Below the pieces are notes generated by a model. It searched no databases. It was not told the origin of the DNA and saw nothing but the letters and a program-made list of their open reading frames with translations. Of a DNA stretch of 64,000 nucleotides, positions 25,968 through 35,619 are shown one piece after another. Each line of letters starts with the position of its first letter. Position 1 is the first letter of the stretch. The stretch comes from Kiloniella litopenaei (GTDB lineage: Bacteria > Pseudomonadota > Alphaproteobacteria > Kiloniellales > Kiloniellaceae): NCBI RefSeq assembly GCF_000982415.1, contig NZ_LANI01000002.1, positions 372,001 through 436,000 on the forward strand. The letters run 5' to 3'. A program made the position numbers and the translations under genes.

Positions 25968-26840
25968 TTATTTTGTGTATTTTTTTAGAATGTCACGCAT
26001 ACGGCCGCCAAGATCTTTGCGTTCCAGGGCAAAAGCAATGGTTGCTTCCAGAAACCCGGCCTTGCTGCCGCAATCAAATCTGGTCCCATCAAATCGTAAA
26101 CCGTGAAAATCAACATTCTCCAACGTGGCCGCCAGGGCGTCCGTAAGCTGGATTTCACCACCAGCCCCGCGCTCTTTTTTATCCAGTTCCCTAAAGACAG
26201 ACGGGTCTAATACATAACGCCCGATAATAGAAAGGGTAGAAGGCGCATCTTCAGGTGCTGGTTTTTCAATAAGGCTTTTCGCCTTGGCCAGAGGACCCTT
26301 TTCCGACACAACATCCAGAATACCATAACGATTGGTCTGTTCTCTGGGTACATCCATAACGGCAACCAAGTGTCCGCCTGTATCCTGATAGTTATCAATC
26401 ATCTGTTTCAGACACGGGGTGCCAGCCTGGATCAAGTCATCGGCAAGCAAGACAGCAAATGGTTCGTCCCCGATGGCATTTCGAGCGCACCAGACCGCAT
26501 GCCCTAACCCCAAAGGCTCTTGTTGGCGCATATAGGTTACACTGCCAGCTTCGAGAAGTAGGCTGGTCAGATCTTTAAGTTCTTTTTCTTTACCACGACT
26601 TTCCAGAACGGATTCCAGTTCATATTCGCGATCAAAGTGATTTTCGATGGCTGTTTTTCCACGCCCTGTCACGAAAATAAATTCTTCAATTCCGGCAGCT
26701 TTAGCCTCTTCGACCGCATATTGGATCAACGGCTTGTCAACAACGGGCAACATTTCTTTTGGCATTGCTTTTGTTGCCGGTAGAAATCGGGTTCCCAGTC
26801 CCCCGACAGGGAAAATCGCTTTTCGAACGGGTCGGCGCAT
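25968..26840 (-). CDS. galU: UTP-glucose-1-phosphate uridylyltransferase
   Basis: GalU makes UDP-glucose from UTP and glucose 1-phosphate. The 290-residue protein has the nucleotidyltransferase signature GGLGTRFLPATKAMPKEMLP at 13-32, followed by the VTGRGK loop and the LLADDLI metal-binding aspartates. Length is typical for bacterial GalU. It is first in a three-gene leftward operon (galU, ugd, pgm). Confidence 0.97.
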   Translation of the reverse strand: MRRPVRKAIFPVGGLGTRFLPATKAMPKEMLPVVDKPLIQYAVEEAKAAGIEEFIFVTGRGKTAIENHFDREYELESVLESRGKEKELKDLTSLLLEAGSVTYMRQQEPLGLGHAVWCARNAIGDEPFAVLLADDLIQAGTPCLKQMIDNYQDTGGHLVAVMDVPREQTNRYGILDVVSEKGPLAKAKSLIEKPAPEDAPSTLSIIGRYVLDPSVFRELDKKERGAGGEIQLTDALAATLENVDFHGLRFDGTRFDCGSKAGFLEATIAFALERKDLGGRMRDILKKYTK

Positions 26841-26904
26841 AGAAGCCGCACTCCTTAAATAAATTTAGAATTAGTTATGTCTTTGCCATAGTAAAGATGG
26901 AAAC

Positions 26905-27651
26905 TCAACCAGAGCCCTTCAAAAGAATTTCTTTGGCCTGATTGACCTGCGTTGCAAGATAAGTGCTCCCACCATGATCTGGATGTAACTTCTGCATCAA
27001 TTTCCTGTGTGCCTGCCGAATTTCATCCGGTGAGGGATTCCCCTCTAACCCCAGAATTTCCAGAGCTTTCTTTCGATCCATATGGCCCATATGATTTTTT
27101 GCCTCGTTATCTTTTGAGCCATAATCCGCATCATCACGCTGCTGCGCACTTTCGTCTTCATTACCCGCCCACTTCTCACCAAATCGTCTTGACGCATATG
27201 CTGACAACAACTCTGCAGACTTGATTTCCTCGGCACTATAATGCCGATACAGGTCTTCAAGCTGATCAAGGTTCAATTCAGACAACCAGCATCCTTTGTG
27301 GTCACCAGCCAGAATCAATCCGTCCATTTCACCACTGTCATGATCCAGCTTCATTTTCAGAAACGTTGTCACCACTTCAGAGCTTTGCCCCGCAGTACCA
27401 CCCCTCGCCGCCTTTAAACGCGAAAACAGTGCCCGCGTACGCAAAAGCATCGGAAGAAGTAAAGGTATCGCCGCGAGCACCATGAATATTCGCCCAGTGA
27501 AAAGCAAAAATAGGGCGATAAAGAGACCAATTATGGCAAGGATAATTTTAATGGTTTTCAGAACTGTTGCCGGGTTGGCCCGACTGTACCAGCGGGCCAA
27601 AAACATTGTTCCGACAAATAACCCTATGCCAAGAATAAAATAGGCAATCAC
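26905..27651 (-). CDS. Membrane-anchored J-domain protein
   Basis: This 248-residue protein has two N-terminal membrane segments (about 3-20 and 33-75, possibly three in all), a cytoplasmic linker and a C-terminal J domain (about 190-246). The J domain contains the essential HPD motif in KLHPDHGGS and should stimulate DnaK-type Hsp70. The arrangement, with the J domain at the C-terminus behind N-terminal membrane helices, is that of the alphaproteobacterial Tim14/DjlC-like proteins rather than DnaJ itself. The start is GTG at 27651, with GGAGC upstream. It lies 38 bases after a VWA-domain gene in the same direction, probably one operon. Its client is not known. Confidence 0.85.
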   Translation of the reverse strand: MIAYFILGIGLFVGTMFLARWYSRANPATVLKTIKIILAIIGLFIALFLLFTGRIFMVLAAIPLLLPMLLRTRALFSRLKAARGGTAGQSSEVVTTFLKMKLDHDSGEMDGLILAGDHKGCWLSELNLDQLEDLYRHYSAEEIKSAELLSAYASRRFGEKWAGNEDESAQQRDDADYGSKDNEAKNHMGHMDRKKALEILGLEGNPSPDEIRQAHRKLMQKLHPDHGGSTYLATQVNQAKEILLKGSG

Positions 27652-27689
27652 GTTTAAAAGCTCCGCTGATCTCTATTGTGTTGTTTTGC

Positions 27690-28439
27690 TCATTCGGGAA
27701 TTTGAGCGAGTAATTTAGCCGTCATTGATTTGTTCTTGTTTTTGATCGAATAATCGGCCAGTGCTTTTCGCCCACCAACAGCAAAAACGGCAACGGCAGC
27801 CAATAAATCTTTCAACTGTTGCGCGGCACCTTCATCAAAAGGACAATAGGCACCACCGGACAACCTTGCAAATTGCCTGAAAGCCGTTGCAACAATACTG
27901 TCGTGTCCTTCGTGGAACATAAAACATGGAAGACCGTGCAGCCCCAGCTGCCCTGCCAGATGACCAAGGGTGTCAATATCCTCTTCCATTGCATCCCCGA
28001 CAAAAACCAACGCATTCACTTTTTGTTTGTTGGTTTCTTTAACGGCACGTTTGAAAACCTTTTCGATTTGCGTGCTACCGGCCAAGCACTGAACAGATGT
28101 CATTAGCCGGGTCAAATGCCCGGTATCACTTACCCAGGTAGAGGCTTTGCATTCTCCAAACCCGCGATAAAAAATCAGCTGAATTTCCAGATCGCCGACA
28201 CGCCCTGCCTCTTCAAACATCATTGCTTGAATATGACAGGCCTGATCCCAGGTCATCTGCCTGCTTGCCGTTGCATCCAACGCGAAAATCAGACGCCCCT
28301 TTGCCGTTGTCGTTTTCGGAAGACGCGCAAGCCTGTCCAGGAAACGATCCACCTCTTTATCAGTGGATTTTTCCGTCGGGGAAGTCTGTCTTCCTGATAT
28401 AACTGGCTTTTTTCCTGGCAAATAAAATTCCACTACCAC
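27690..28439 (-). CDS. VWA domain-containing protein
   Basis: This 249-residue protein is predicted to be cytoplasmic and has a von Willebrand factor A fold. A MIDAS-like DATAS motif follows the first strand (LIFALDATAS, near residue 54), a FYRGFGECKAS segment lies near 98, and FVGDAME lies near 150. VWA domains bind a metal ion and mediate protein-protein contact. The start appears to be GTG at 28439. It precedes the membrane J-domain gene by 38 bases, and I recall this pair together in other alphaproteobacteria. Its function is unknown; a role in assembly of a complex with the J protein is a guess. Confidence 0.8.
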   Translation of the reverse strand: MVVEFYLPGKKPVISGRQTSPTEKSTDKEVDRFLDRLARLPKTTTAKGRLIFALDATASRQMTWDQACHIQAMMFEEAGRVGDLEIQLIFYRGFGECKASTWVSDTGHLTRLMTSVQCLAGSTQIEKVFKRAVKETNKQKVNALVFVGDAMEEDIDTLGHLAGQLGLHGLPCFMFHEGHDSIVATAFRQFARLSGGAYCPFDEGAAQQLKDLLAAVAVFAVGGRKALADYSIKNKNKSMTAKLLAQIPE

Positions 28440-28584
28440 ATCTGAGAACAGAACGAAGGAACGTTTCGTACTATATAGTTATCTTCTCTCAAATTCATAG
28501 ACTTGAACGTCTCCTTGATTGCACGACAACAATCTTGACTACCTTTATGTTTCCTGTCGGAACGATCCCGAGATCCTTTACAGC

Positions 28585-29427
28585 CTATGCGTCCCTTTGG
28601 GGGAGCTCCTTATCCAGACCGATTGCACTTAACAATGATCTTACTTCCTGGCGCGCAGCAACATGACTCATGCTCATTGTTACGCCAGTTCCTTTTTCAT
28701 CTAAATCAAGCAAGGTAAGACCCTTGGGAAAGAGTTCTCTGAAGATCACCCGTTCTCCAAAACCAGACGCCAGCCTGAATTGCAGGCGTTTAGCCAAATG
28801 TTCCAGCAAAACACCCATATCTCTTTTGTTCTTTGCATCGATATGGGAAAGCCTGTTCCGCATCACCACCCAGTCGATCGGTTTTTTCCGCTGAACAGCC
28901 CGTTGTTGCCGTTGTTCCCAAACCATTTGGCTATAGGTACTTGGGGTCAATTTCAACTCATCGTTTTGGACTTCGACTTTCGCCAACATATCCATATCGA
29001 GAAAGCTGTCATTCAAGGGAGTGACCAGAATATCGGCATAGCTGTGGCCAAGGCGTGAAAGATAGTTATCACTACCCGGAGTATCAAAAACAATGAAATC
29101 CAGTTTCCAAAGTTCGGTCATCGCCTTTTCCAGGTTTTCGCGATCTTCCGTTTCACTTTCTTCTGTTGTTTTCGCTTGGGAACGATATACGCGCCTGTGT
29201 TCAGGCATGGGTATTAAGCTGTCTGATTTTTCGGCGAAGTTCGATCTGTTCTCTAGATAGCGGGACAAGGTCCCCTGTCTCGCATCCAGATCAATTGTCC
29301 CCACGCTGTACCCTTCTTTAAGAAGGGAAACAACCAGATGCATTGTCGTTGTGGATTTACCCGATCCGCCCTTTTCATTGCCGATCACCACAATTTTGGG
29401 ACGATGTTGCGCGTTCTGCTCAGTCAT
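28585..29427 (-). CDS. mipZ: Division plane positioning ATPase MipZ
   Basis: MipZ is a ParA/MinD-type ATPase that forms a gradient from the ParB-bound poles and blocks FtsZ assembly away from mid-cell in alphaproteobacteria such as Caulobacter. The 280-residue protein has the deviant Walker A motif KGGSGKST at 19-26. The following DLDARQGTLSRYLENR is the MipZ signature (aspartate-rich switch and Arg-Tyr-x-x-Asn). FDTPGSDNYLSRLGH follows at switch II. It is transcribed leftward, 145 bases from the VWA gene, so it may be separate from it. No parAB is in the window. Confidence 0.93.
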   Translation of the reverse strand: MTEQNAQHRPKIVVIGNEKGGSGKSTTTMHLVVSLLKEGYSVGTIDLDARQGTLSRYLENRSNFAEKSDSLIPMPEHRRVYRSQAKTTEESETEDRENLEKAMTELWKLDFIVFDTPGSDNYLSRLGHSYADILVTPLNDSFLDMDMLAKVEVQNDELKLTPSTYSQMVWEQRQQRAVQRKKPIDWVVMRNRLSHIDAKNKRDMGVLLEHLAKRLQFRLASGFGERVIFRELFPKGLTLLDLDEKGTGVTMSMSHVAARQEVRSLLSAIGLDKELPQRDA

Positions 29428-29652
29428 AAAAAAGTATCTAATTTAAAATAATAACCCTAACAGACTATATGCCTTTTAAGTGCTTATAAAGCCACAAAGA
29501 ATATACAACTTCAGTTTGTTTGTAATTTTCAGGGCCGATGGTCCCCATGAACAATCTTATAAACCTGATTTTTTTATTTGCGATTTTTTGCTTGCGATTT
29601 TTCAAGCAAGAGGCAAAAGCTGTCGTCCACACATACTTTTCAAGGCAAAACA

Positions 29653-30555
29653 ATGCGTGCACCAACACTTTGGGATTTTCTTTTACTAACATCCTTGGCT
29701 GCCATCTGGGGCTCTGCTTTTCTGGCGATCAAAATCACAGTCGAAGACATTCCCCCCGCGACCATCGCGGCAGGACGATTGTTGGTCGCGAGTATTGTTA
29801 TCTATGCCTATATGCGATCTCGGTCACTTCATTTACCAACTGACCCGAAATTCTGGCATCAAATAATTCTGATAAGCTTTTTCAGTATGGCGGCCCCTTT
29901 TGCCATGATTAGTTGGGCCGAACAATACATAAGCTCGGGCCTTACCGCCATCCTGATGGCAACAGGCCCGTTGATCGCCCTCATCCTGTCCCACTTCTTC
30001 AGCACTGATGACCGCTTTACCCTGTTCAAATTCTTGGGTGTGCTTGTTGGTTTCGCGGGTGTCCTTGTTGTGCTCGGCCTCGATAGCTTCTCAGGGATTG
30101 GTGATAACTTTTACGCCCAGATCATCACAATGCTTGCGGCTATGTGTTATGCCTGTTCAGGGATTTTGGTACGAAGAATAAAAGAGAAATCGAACACGGT
30201 GGTAACGGCTTCTATCCTGATATCCGCAACCGCCCTGATCTTGCCCGTCAGCCTTATATTCGAAGCACCTTGGGTCGCAATTGCATCCAGTGAAAGCAAT
30301 TCTATTTTTGCCCTTCTATATCTGGGACTTATCCCGACGGCACTCGCGTTTATTCTCAGGTTCTACCTGATCAGGGAGGTTGGTGTCACCTTTGCGTCTT
30401 ATGTCGGTTATCTCGTTCCATTTTTTGGTGTTTTATGGGGCGCGTTATTTTTGGGGGAACGCTTACCATCGACAACGATAATAGGCTTGTTGCTTATTCT
30501 GTCTGGAATTGCGGTCAGCAGGATGCACTTTAAAAAATATCAAGAAGATATATAA
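29653..30555 (+). CDS. EamA family (DMT superfamily) transporter
   Basis: This 300-residue inner membrane protein has about ten hydrophobic segments arranged as two EamA repeats. The first contains AAIWGSAFLAIK near residue 17 and a GRLLVA motif. The second ends with YLVPFFGVLWGALFLGE. Drug/metabolite transporters of this type usually export small metabolites or amino acids; the substrate cannot be told here. I start at ATG 29653 because CAAGG lies seven bases upstream and the upstream in-frame codons are not membrane-like. It stands alone, diverges from mipZ, and ends in a bidirectional terminator. Confidence 0.88.
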   Translation: MRAPTLWDFLLLTSLAAIWGSAFLAIKITVEDIPPATIAAGRLLVASIVIYAYMRSRSLHLPTDPKFWHQIILISFFSMAAPFAMISWAEQYISSGLTAILMATGPLIALILSHFFSTDDRFTLFKFLGVLVGFAGVLVVLGLDSFSGIGDNFYAQIITMLAAMCYACSGILVRRIKEKSNTVVTASILISATALILPVSLIFEAPWVAIASSESNSIFALLYLGLIPTALAFILRFYLIREVGVTFASYVGYLVPFFGVLWGALFLGERLPSTTIIGLLLILSGIAVSRMHFKKYQEDI

Positions 30556-30573
30556 GCTTTTTGAGGCCATAAA

Positions 30574-30607
30574 AAAATGCTGGGAACAACATGTGCCCCA
30601 GCATTTT
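30574..30607. terminator. Bidirectional terminator after the EamA transporter gene
   Basis: The stem AAAATGCTGGG / CCCAGCATTTT with a 12-base loop lies between the convergent gene ends at 30555 and 30651 and is flanked by A- and T-rich sequence. Confidence 0.8.
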
Positions 30608-30650
30608 ACCATCAATACAACATTGTATCAGTAGGATATGATATTAAACC

Positions 30651-32963
30651 CTAAGCACTTTGAATTTCCCTAAGGAAGTTCTGCACCTGAGAATTCAAAC
30701 GATCCCCTTGGGTTTTTAACTCGTCGACCGCTGTCATTACCTGATCAGAAGCTTGCCCTGATTTGTCTGCGGCCTGGCTAACACCTGAAATATTCGCGGA
30801 AACCTCTTGTGTACCGCGCGCAGCCTCTTGGGTATTACGGGCAATTTCCTGTGTAGCCGCCCCTTGTTCTTCGACCGCAGCCGAAATACCAGAAGCAATC
30901 TCATTAACCTGGTTAATAATTTTGCTGATACCTTCGATATCACTAACAGCTGAACCTGTCTGACGCTGCATCGTCGCAATTTGCTCGGAAATATCTTCTG
31001 TCGCCTTAGCAGTTTGGTTCGCCAGTGACTTCACCTCGGAAGCAACGACAGCAAAACCTTTACCAGCTTCTCCAGCGCGTGCAGCCTCAATGGTTGCATT
31101 CAACGCCAACAGATTGGTCTGTTCCGCAATATCATTGATCAGGTGTACAACCTCACCAATTTTTTGCGCAGCATCAGATAGTTCCTGAACGGTTTGGCTT
31201 GTTTTGGTTGCTTCGCTGACCGCACGACTGGTCACATCAGCAGATTCCATGACCTGTCGACTAATTTCATTAATAGACGCAGAAAGTTCTTCCGCCGCAG
31301 AGGCAACAGTTTGAACATTGGTTGATGCCAAATCAGATGCCGAGGCAACGGCAGAGGACTGTGCTTTTGTTTCATCGGCAATCGTTGACATGGTCGAGGC
31401 AGTATCCCCCATACGTCCCGTAGAACTTTGTAATCCGGAAAGAACTTCTCTGACCTCACCATCAAAGCGTGCTGCCAGCTCTTCCATACGTCTGGCACGT
31501 GCTTCACGCTCTTGACGCTGTTGCCGACGTTCGGCTTCGTTACGCTCGTTTTCGATCAAATTTTCTTTAAAGACCAAAAGCGACCGTGCCATCTCGCCAA
31601 CTTCGTCACGATTATCCACAGCAGGAATATCAACGTCCTTATCCCCTTCGGACAGACGCGTCGTCACATTGGTAATTTGACGAATAGGGCCAGTCAGGCT
31701 TCGTAAAACGACGACCCCAATAGCCACCATCAGAATGAAAATCACAACGGCGGCCCCTATGATCAAACTACGAATAGAAGACGCATTTTCATCGGCTTCT
31801 TTTGAAACCTTCTCCACATTGGCAGAAACGGCTTCGACATCAGCAGACACCTTGGCAACACGTTCGGAAATAGCCATTAGCTCTACTTTACTCAAGTTCG
31901 CCATTTGACCAATTGGGCCTTCCAATTTACCAAAAGCTTCAACCAACTGGTCTGTTCCGCTATCAAAATTGAGCGTCGTTTTTGCAAAATTTTCAAAATC
32001 TTTCAGGTAAGTAGCAACCAGGTCCTGAATTTTTTTCTTCTCTTTTTTCGAAAGCAACGCGTATTTAACATTACGCAGGAATTTTTTACCTTGTTTAAGG
32101 ACGGCTTTCATATCGTCCTGTTCGTGCGTAATAATAAATGTTTTTTCAACTGTTCTTATTGCGGTCATCTCGCCAGCAAGCTTGATAAGATACGGAGCTT
32201 TCAAACTATCTTCGATCGCAAAGGCCGAATTATTTAGTTTCCCTTTCAGGCCAGCATTCTTGGTCATACCCAAGGTAGATTTGTCTTGAACAACAACACC
32301 AAATCCATCTTCATAGGCTCTTAATTTTTTTTCCAAGTCCTGAGCTGCAACCTTGATGTCATCATTGGTCGCGTGTTCTTTCAGTTCTTTTATTTTGACG
32401 TTAACAATGTCCATTTCCCTAAAGAAGAGATCTTCAAACTTAAGATCGCTTTTCAAAAGGAAATCTTTTTCGTTCAACGCCAGACGATTGATAACGACTT
32501 CGATCTCATCAACAAGCTTTTGAATAAGCTGAGCCTCTTCCAACAGGACCTGGTCCTTAGCCAATAATTCCTGGCTTTGCGCTAACTTAACCTGGTTTTG
32601 GGCCAGCTGTTCACGACTTTTCGACAGAAGAACATCACCCACAAAATATATCGTACAGATGACACCCAAAGCAATGATACCCAATAGCATCAAAGCCGAT
32701 ATTCTGGTTGTTAAAGAGAAGTTTCCAAGGAATGTTGTTCGGGGAGCTTCTTCTTCATCCACACCAAATTCTGGTTCGGCCACAAGTTCAGCTTCCTGTT
32801 GGGCCTGATCACCCGAAGCCCCTACTCCTTCAAGCTGTCCGTCCCCTCCGTCTTGCACGTGAGACGCATCTGAATTCGGCTCATCCATAGTGGCTTCATC
32901 TTGGTTTTCATCTGTATTTTTGTTTTGATCTTCTGACACGACTTGACCCGACCTTATTAACAA
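30651..32963 (-). CDS. Methyl-accepting chemotaxis protein with long acidic N-terminal tail
   Basis: This 770-residue chemoreceptor has an unusual cytoplasmic N-terminal tail of about 80 residues, rich in Asp, Glu, Gln and Gly. The first membrane segment is at about 88-108. A helical periplasmic sensor of about 290 residues follows (110-398), opening with Gln/Leu-rich coiled coil (120-147) and resembling helical-bundle sensors. The second membrane segment is at about 399-421, then HAMP (421-474), then a signalling domain with the conserved hairpin tip [19 protein letters not shown]. The frame starts at TTG 32963; GTG at 32939 is an alternative. It stands alone, with no che genes nearby. The ligand is unknown. 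Confidence 0.93.
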   Translation of the reverse strand: MLIRSGQVVSEDQNKNTDENQDEATMDEPNSDASHVQDGGDGQLEGVGASGDQAQQEAELVAEPEFGVDEEEAPRTTFLGNFSLTTRISALMLLGIIALGVICTIYFVGDVLLSKSREQLAQNQVKLAQSQELLAKDQVLLEEAQLIQKLVDEIEVVINRLALNEKDFLLKSDLKFEDLFFREMDIVNVKIKELKEHATNDDIKVAAQDLEKKLRAYEDGFGVVVQDKSTLGMTKNAGLKGKLNNSAFAIEDSLKAPYLIKLAGEMTAIRTVEKTFIITHEQDDMKAVLKQGKKFLRNVKYALLSKKEKKKIQDLVATYLKDFENFAKTTLNFDSGTDQLVEAFGKLEGPIGQMANLSKVELMAISERVAKVSADVEAVSANVEKVSKEADENASSIRSLIIGAAVVIFILMVAIGVVVLRSLTGPIRQITNVTTRLSEGDKDVDIPAVDNRDEVGEMARSLLVFKENLIENERNEAERRQQRQEREARARRMEELAARFDGEVREVLSGLQSSTGRMGDTASTMSTIADETKAQSSAVASASDLASTNVQTVASAAEELSASINEISRQVMESADVTSRAVSEATKTSQTVQELSDAAQKIGEVVHLINDIAEQTNLLALNATIEAARAGEAGKGFAVVASEVKSLANQTAKATEDISEQIATMQRQTGSAVSDIEGISKIINQVNEIASGISAAVEEQGAATQEIARNTQEAARGTQEVSANISGVSQAADKSGQASDQVMTAVDELKTQGDRLNSQVQNFLREIQSA

Positions 32964-33085
32964 GTCTCTTTACGAGAGAATTATACTATTGCTTTTGTAG
33001 CAGTTAGGACGATTATTCGTGGTGAGCGTTAACATAAAGTATACCAAAAGCTAATAATTACTGAATCTGTGAGATAAGTGATAAA

Positions 33086-33739
33086 ATGTTAAAAAAAGAT
33101 CGCGTTACGTACATAAACAGACGGCTAAAAGAGATTTATCCAACCCTGCCGATTCCACTCGATCACACAGATCCCTATACCTTGTTGGTTGCGGTGCTAC
33201 TTTCTGCGCAATGTACCGATGAACGCGTTAATAAAATCACGCCAGCTCTTTTTAAGCGAGCAGATAATCCCTTTGATATGGTCAAAGTGCCGGTGGACGA
33301 GATCAGAGAGATAATTCGTCCCTGTGGACTGTCACCGCGTAAATCAAAAGCAATTTCAGAATTATCCAGAATATTGATCGACAAGTATAACGGTGTGGTT
33401 CCACAATCGATGGAAGCATTAGAAGAATTGCCCGGTGTAGGTCACAAAACTGCGGGTGTTGTGATGTCCCAAGCATTTGGTGTTCCGTCATTTCCCGTTG
33501 ATACCCATATACATCGTCTTGCCCAGCGATGGGGTTTAACAAATGGGAAAAACGTAGATCAGACCGAAAAGGACCTCAAACGATTGTTTCCCCGAGACCG
33601 TTGGAATGATCTTCACCTGGAAATCATTTATTATGGCAGGGAATACTGTTCGGCCCGGGGGTGTGATGGAACCAAATGCGAAATTTGTACGACCTGTTAC
33701 CCCAACAGAACCAAACCGGTAAAAACCAAAAAATCCTAA
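33086..33739 (+). CDS. nth: Endonuclease III (DNA glycosylase/AP lyase)
   Basis: Endonuclease III removes oxidised pyrimidines and cleaves the abasic site in base-excision repair. The 217-residue protein has the helix-hairpin-helix LPGVGHKTAG at 115-124 with catalytic lysine K121, and catalytic aspartate D139 in FPVDTH. The C-terminal cysteines are at 188, 193, 198, 201 and 204, spaced C-x4-C-x4-C-x2-C-x2-C. This differs from the classical iron-sulfur spacing C-x6-C-x2-C-x5-C of E. coli Nth. A cluster may still form with a different loop; this needs checking. The tail is Lys-rich. The ATG has a weak ribosome site. It is transcribed divergently from the chemoreceptor. Confidence 0.93.
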   Translation: MLKKDRVTYINRRLKEIYPTLPIPLDHTDPYTLLVAVLLSAQCTDERVNKITPALFKRADNPFDMVKVPVDEIREIIRPCGLSPRKSKAISELSRILIDKYNGVVPQSMEALEELPGVGHKTAGVVMSQAFGVPSFPVDTHIHRLAQRWGLTNGKNVDQTEKDLKRLFPRDRWNDLHLEIIYYGREYCSARGCDGTKCEICTTCYPNRTKPVKTKKS

Positions 33740-33889
33740 AGACTGCTACCCTGTCCTAATCGATATTTCAGTCATACCCTATTGGGACATGAAACACTTA
33801 TAACTTGATTTTTAAGAAGAAATCCTCAAATTAAGACTGTATTTTATCGCTCTTATATATCTAAAAGCGTTTCGTCCTAGGGGGAAATC

Positions 33890-34450
33890 ATGACTGAATA
33901 TATTGTTCTGGGTATTATTGTTATCGCTGGCCTTTATGCCATTACTGTTTACAACGCGCTGGTCGCAGGGCGTAATTCAGTAGAAAATGCCTGGAAACAG
34001 ATTGATGTACAGCTTAAACGCCGTTTGGACCTTATCCCTAACCTTATCGAAACAGTAAAAGGCTTTATGGCGCACGAAAAGGAAGTGCTAGCCCAGGTTA
34101 CCGAAGCAAGAACCCGTGCCTATAATGCTGATTCAAAAAGTGAAGCCATCGAAAGCAATAACCTGCTCTCAAATGCCACAGCCAATTTGCTTGCAGTGAT
34201 GGAAAATTATCCGGACATCAAATCACAACAAAGCGTGAGTGATTTAACAGAAGAACTGACTGCGACTGAGAACAAGGTTGCTTTTGCCCGTCAGCACTAC
34301 AACGACATTACCACAGCCCAAAATAATAGAATTCAGCAATTTCCCTCAAACATCTTTGCATCTCTTTTCAAATTTAACCTTGAAAACCTTTGGGAGCTTG
34401 ACGAGGCAACCAGAACTGCTGCTCAGGAACCGCCCAAAGTATCTTTCTAA
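33890..34450 (+). CDS. lemA: LemA family protein
   Basis: This 186-residue protein has one N-terminal membrane helix (about 3-22) and a helical body with the family signature NAWKQIDVQLKRRLDLIPNL and YNDITTAQNNRIQQFP. LemA proteins are membrane-anchored coiled coils of poorly known role, often paired with an HtpX-like or TPM-domain protein. The start follows CTAGGGGGAA. The M48 protease gene begins 30 bases downstream, so the two are co-transcribed. Confidence 0.93.
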   Translation: MTEYIVLGIIVIAGLYAITVYNALVAGRNSVENAWKQIDVQLKRRLDLIPNLIETVKGFMAHEKEVLAQVTEARTRAYNADSKSEAIESNNLLSNATANLLAVMENYPDIKSQQSVSDLTEELTATENKVAFARQHYNDITTAQNNRIQQFPSNIFASLFKFNLENLWELDEATRTAAQEPPKVSF

Positions 34451-34479
34451 GATACCCACTCTTCTCATTGGCTTTATAG

Positions 34480-35511
34480 ATGTCCCAAGATACTCTTGCC
34501 CTGATTTCAACAGATTTCAAGTCGGCACAGGCACGGAACAAACGCAATTCGTTTATTCTGTGCCTGATCATGATAATAACCGCCACTTTACTAGGTTATA
34601 TTTCTGGCTGGGCCGCCGAAATTTTAACTGGCACCCACCCCGCGTTGATCACAGCACCTTACGACGCTGATATTATTTACCTTTTAAAAATAACAGCCTT
34701 AAGTGAATGGGGGATCATGGCCTCCGTGGGCATGATTATCTTTTCAATTCTGGCGTTAATCTGGACCTACTATGCCGCAGATAAAACCCTGTTACGCATG
34801 AACGGGGCAATTGAAGCTGATAACACAACCTATGAAGACTTACATAACGTGGTCGAAGAAATGGCGATTGCCTCTGGCCTGCCAAAACCCGCCGTCTATA
34901 TTATAGAGGACACTGGCATAAATGCCTTTGCAACGGGTCTACGCCCTGACAAGGCATCAGTAACTGTAACAACCGGCCTTTATGACGTCATGTCACGGGA
35001 TGAACTGCAGGGGGTCGTCGCGCATGAAATGGCACACATACTAAACCGAGATGTACAATATGCCGTTCTCGTTGCGGTTGGTGCCGGACTTATCGCAGTT
35101 TTCTCAGAAATCATGATGCGCTTTAGCCGGATTTTCTTTTATTCCGGCTCCTCAAAATCCAAGAAAGACAGCAAAGGTGGCCATGGAGCCATTCTGATCA
35201 TTGTCGGCGTTGTATGGCTTCTTGCTGCCATCCTGGCACCGTTGGTTGCCTATCTCGTTCGGATGGCTATTTCTCGGGAACGTGAATACCTTGCAGATGC
35301 AACAGCGGCACAATTAACCCGTAATCCCAAAGGATTGGCGTCAGCACTCAGTAAAATTGAGGGTCACGCGCATTTAAAAGAAAAAAATGCCGCAACAGAA
35401 CATCTCTTTATTATCAACCCAAACCGGACTTTCAGTGAACTCGCCAGCGATTTAACATCAACCCATCCAGCAACATCACTGCGTATTGAACGATTGATGA
35501 ACCTTAAATAG
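34480..35511 (+). CDS. M48 family membrane metalloprotease (HtpX-like)
   Basis: This 343-residue inner membrane zinc protease has membrane segments at about 25-47 and 75-98, a cytoplasmic domain with the zinc motif H182-E-M-A-H186, and two further membrane segments (about 190-212 and 237-262). The EREYLAD segment at 267-273 then supplies the third zinc ligand, a glutamate. HtpX-type proteases clear misfolded membrane proteins. Compared with E. coli HtpX (about 293 residues) it has a longer N-terminus. It follows lemA directly, a pairing common in proteobacteria, so the two probably act together. Confidence 0.9.
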   Translation: MSQDTLALISTDFKSAQARNKRNSFILCLIMIITATLLGYISGWAAEILTGTHPALITAPYDADIIYLLKITALSEWGIMASVGMIIFSILALIWTYYAADKTLLRMNGAIEADNTTYEDLHNVVEEMAIASGLPKPAVYIIEDTGINAFATGLRPDKASVTVTTGLYDVMSRDELQGVVAHEMAHILNRDVQYAVLVAVGAGLIAVFSEIMMRFSRIFFYSGSSKSKKDSKGGHGAILIIVGVVWLLAAILAPLVAYLVRMAISREREYLADATAAQLTRNPKGLASALSKIEGHAHLKEKNAATEHLFIINPNRTFSELASDLTSTHPATSLRIERLMNLK

Positions 35512-35619
35512 TTTACCCCAATACAAACACAAGATTCTGGGTTAACTTTCGGGAAAAGGGTGTCATCTGTCAGCACCGAGATAAAAGTATTTGTACAACC
35601 ACGATGAAATGAGATCCCG

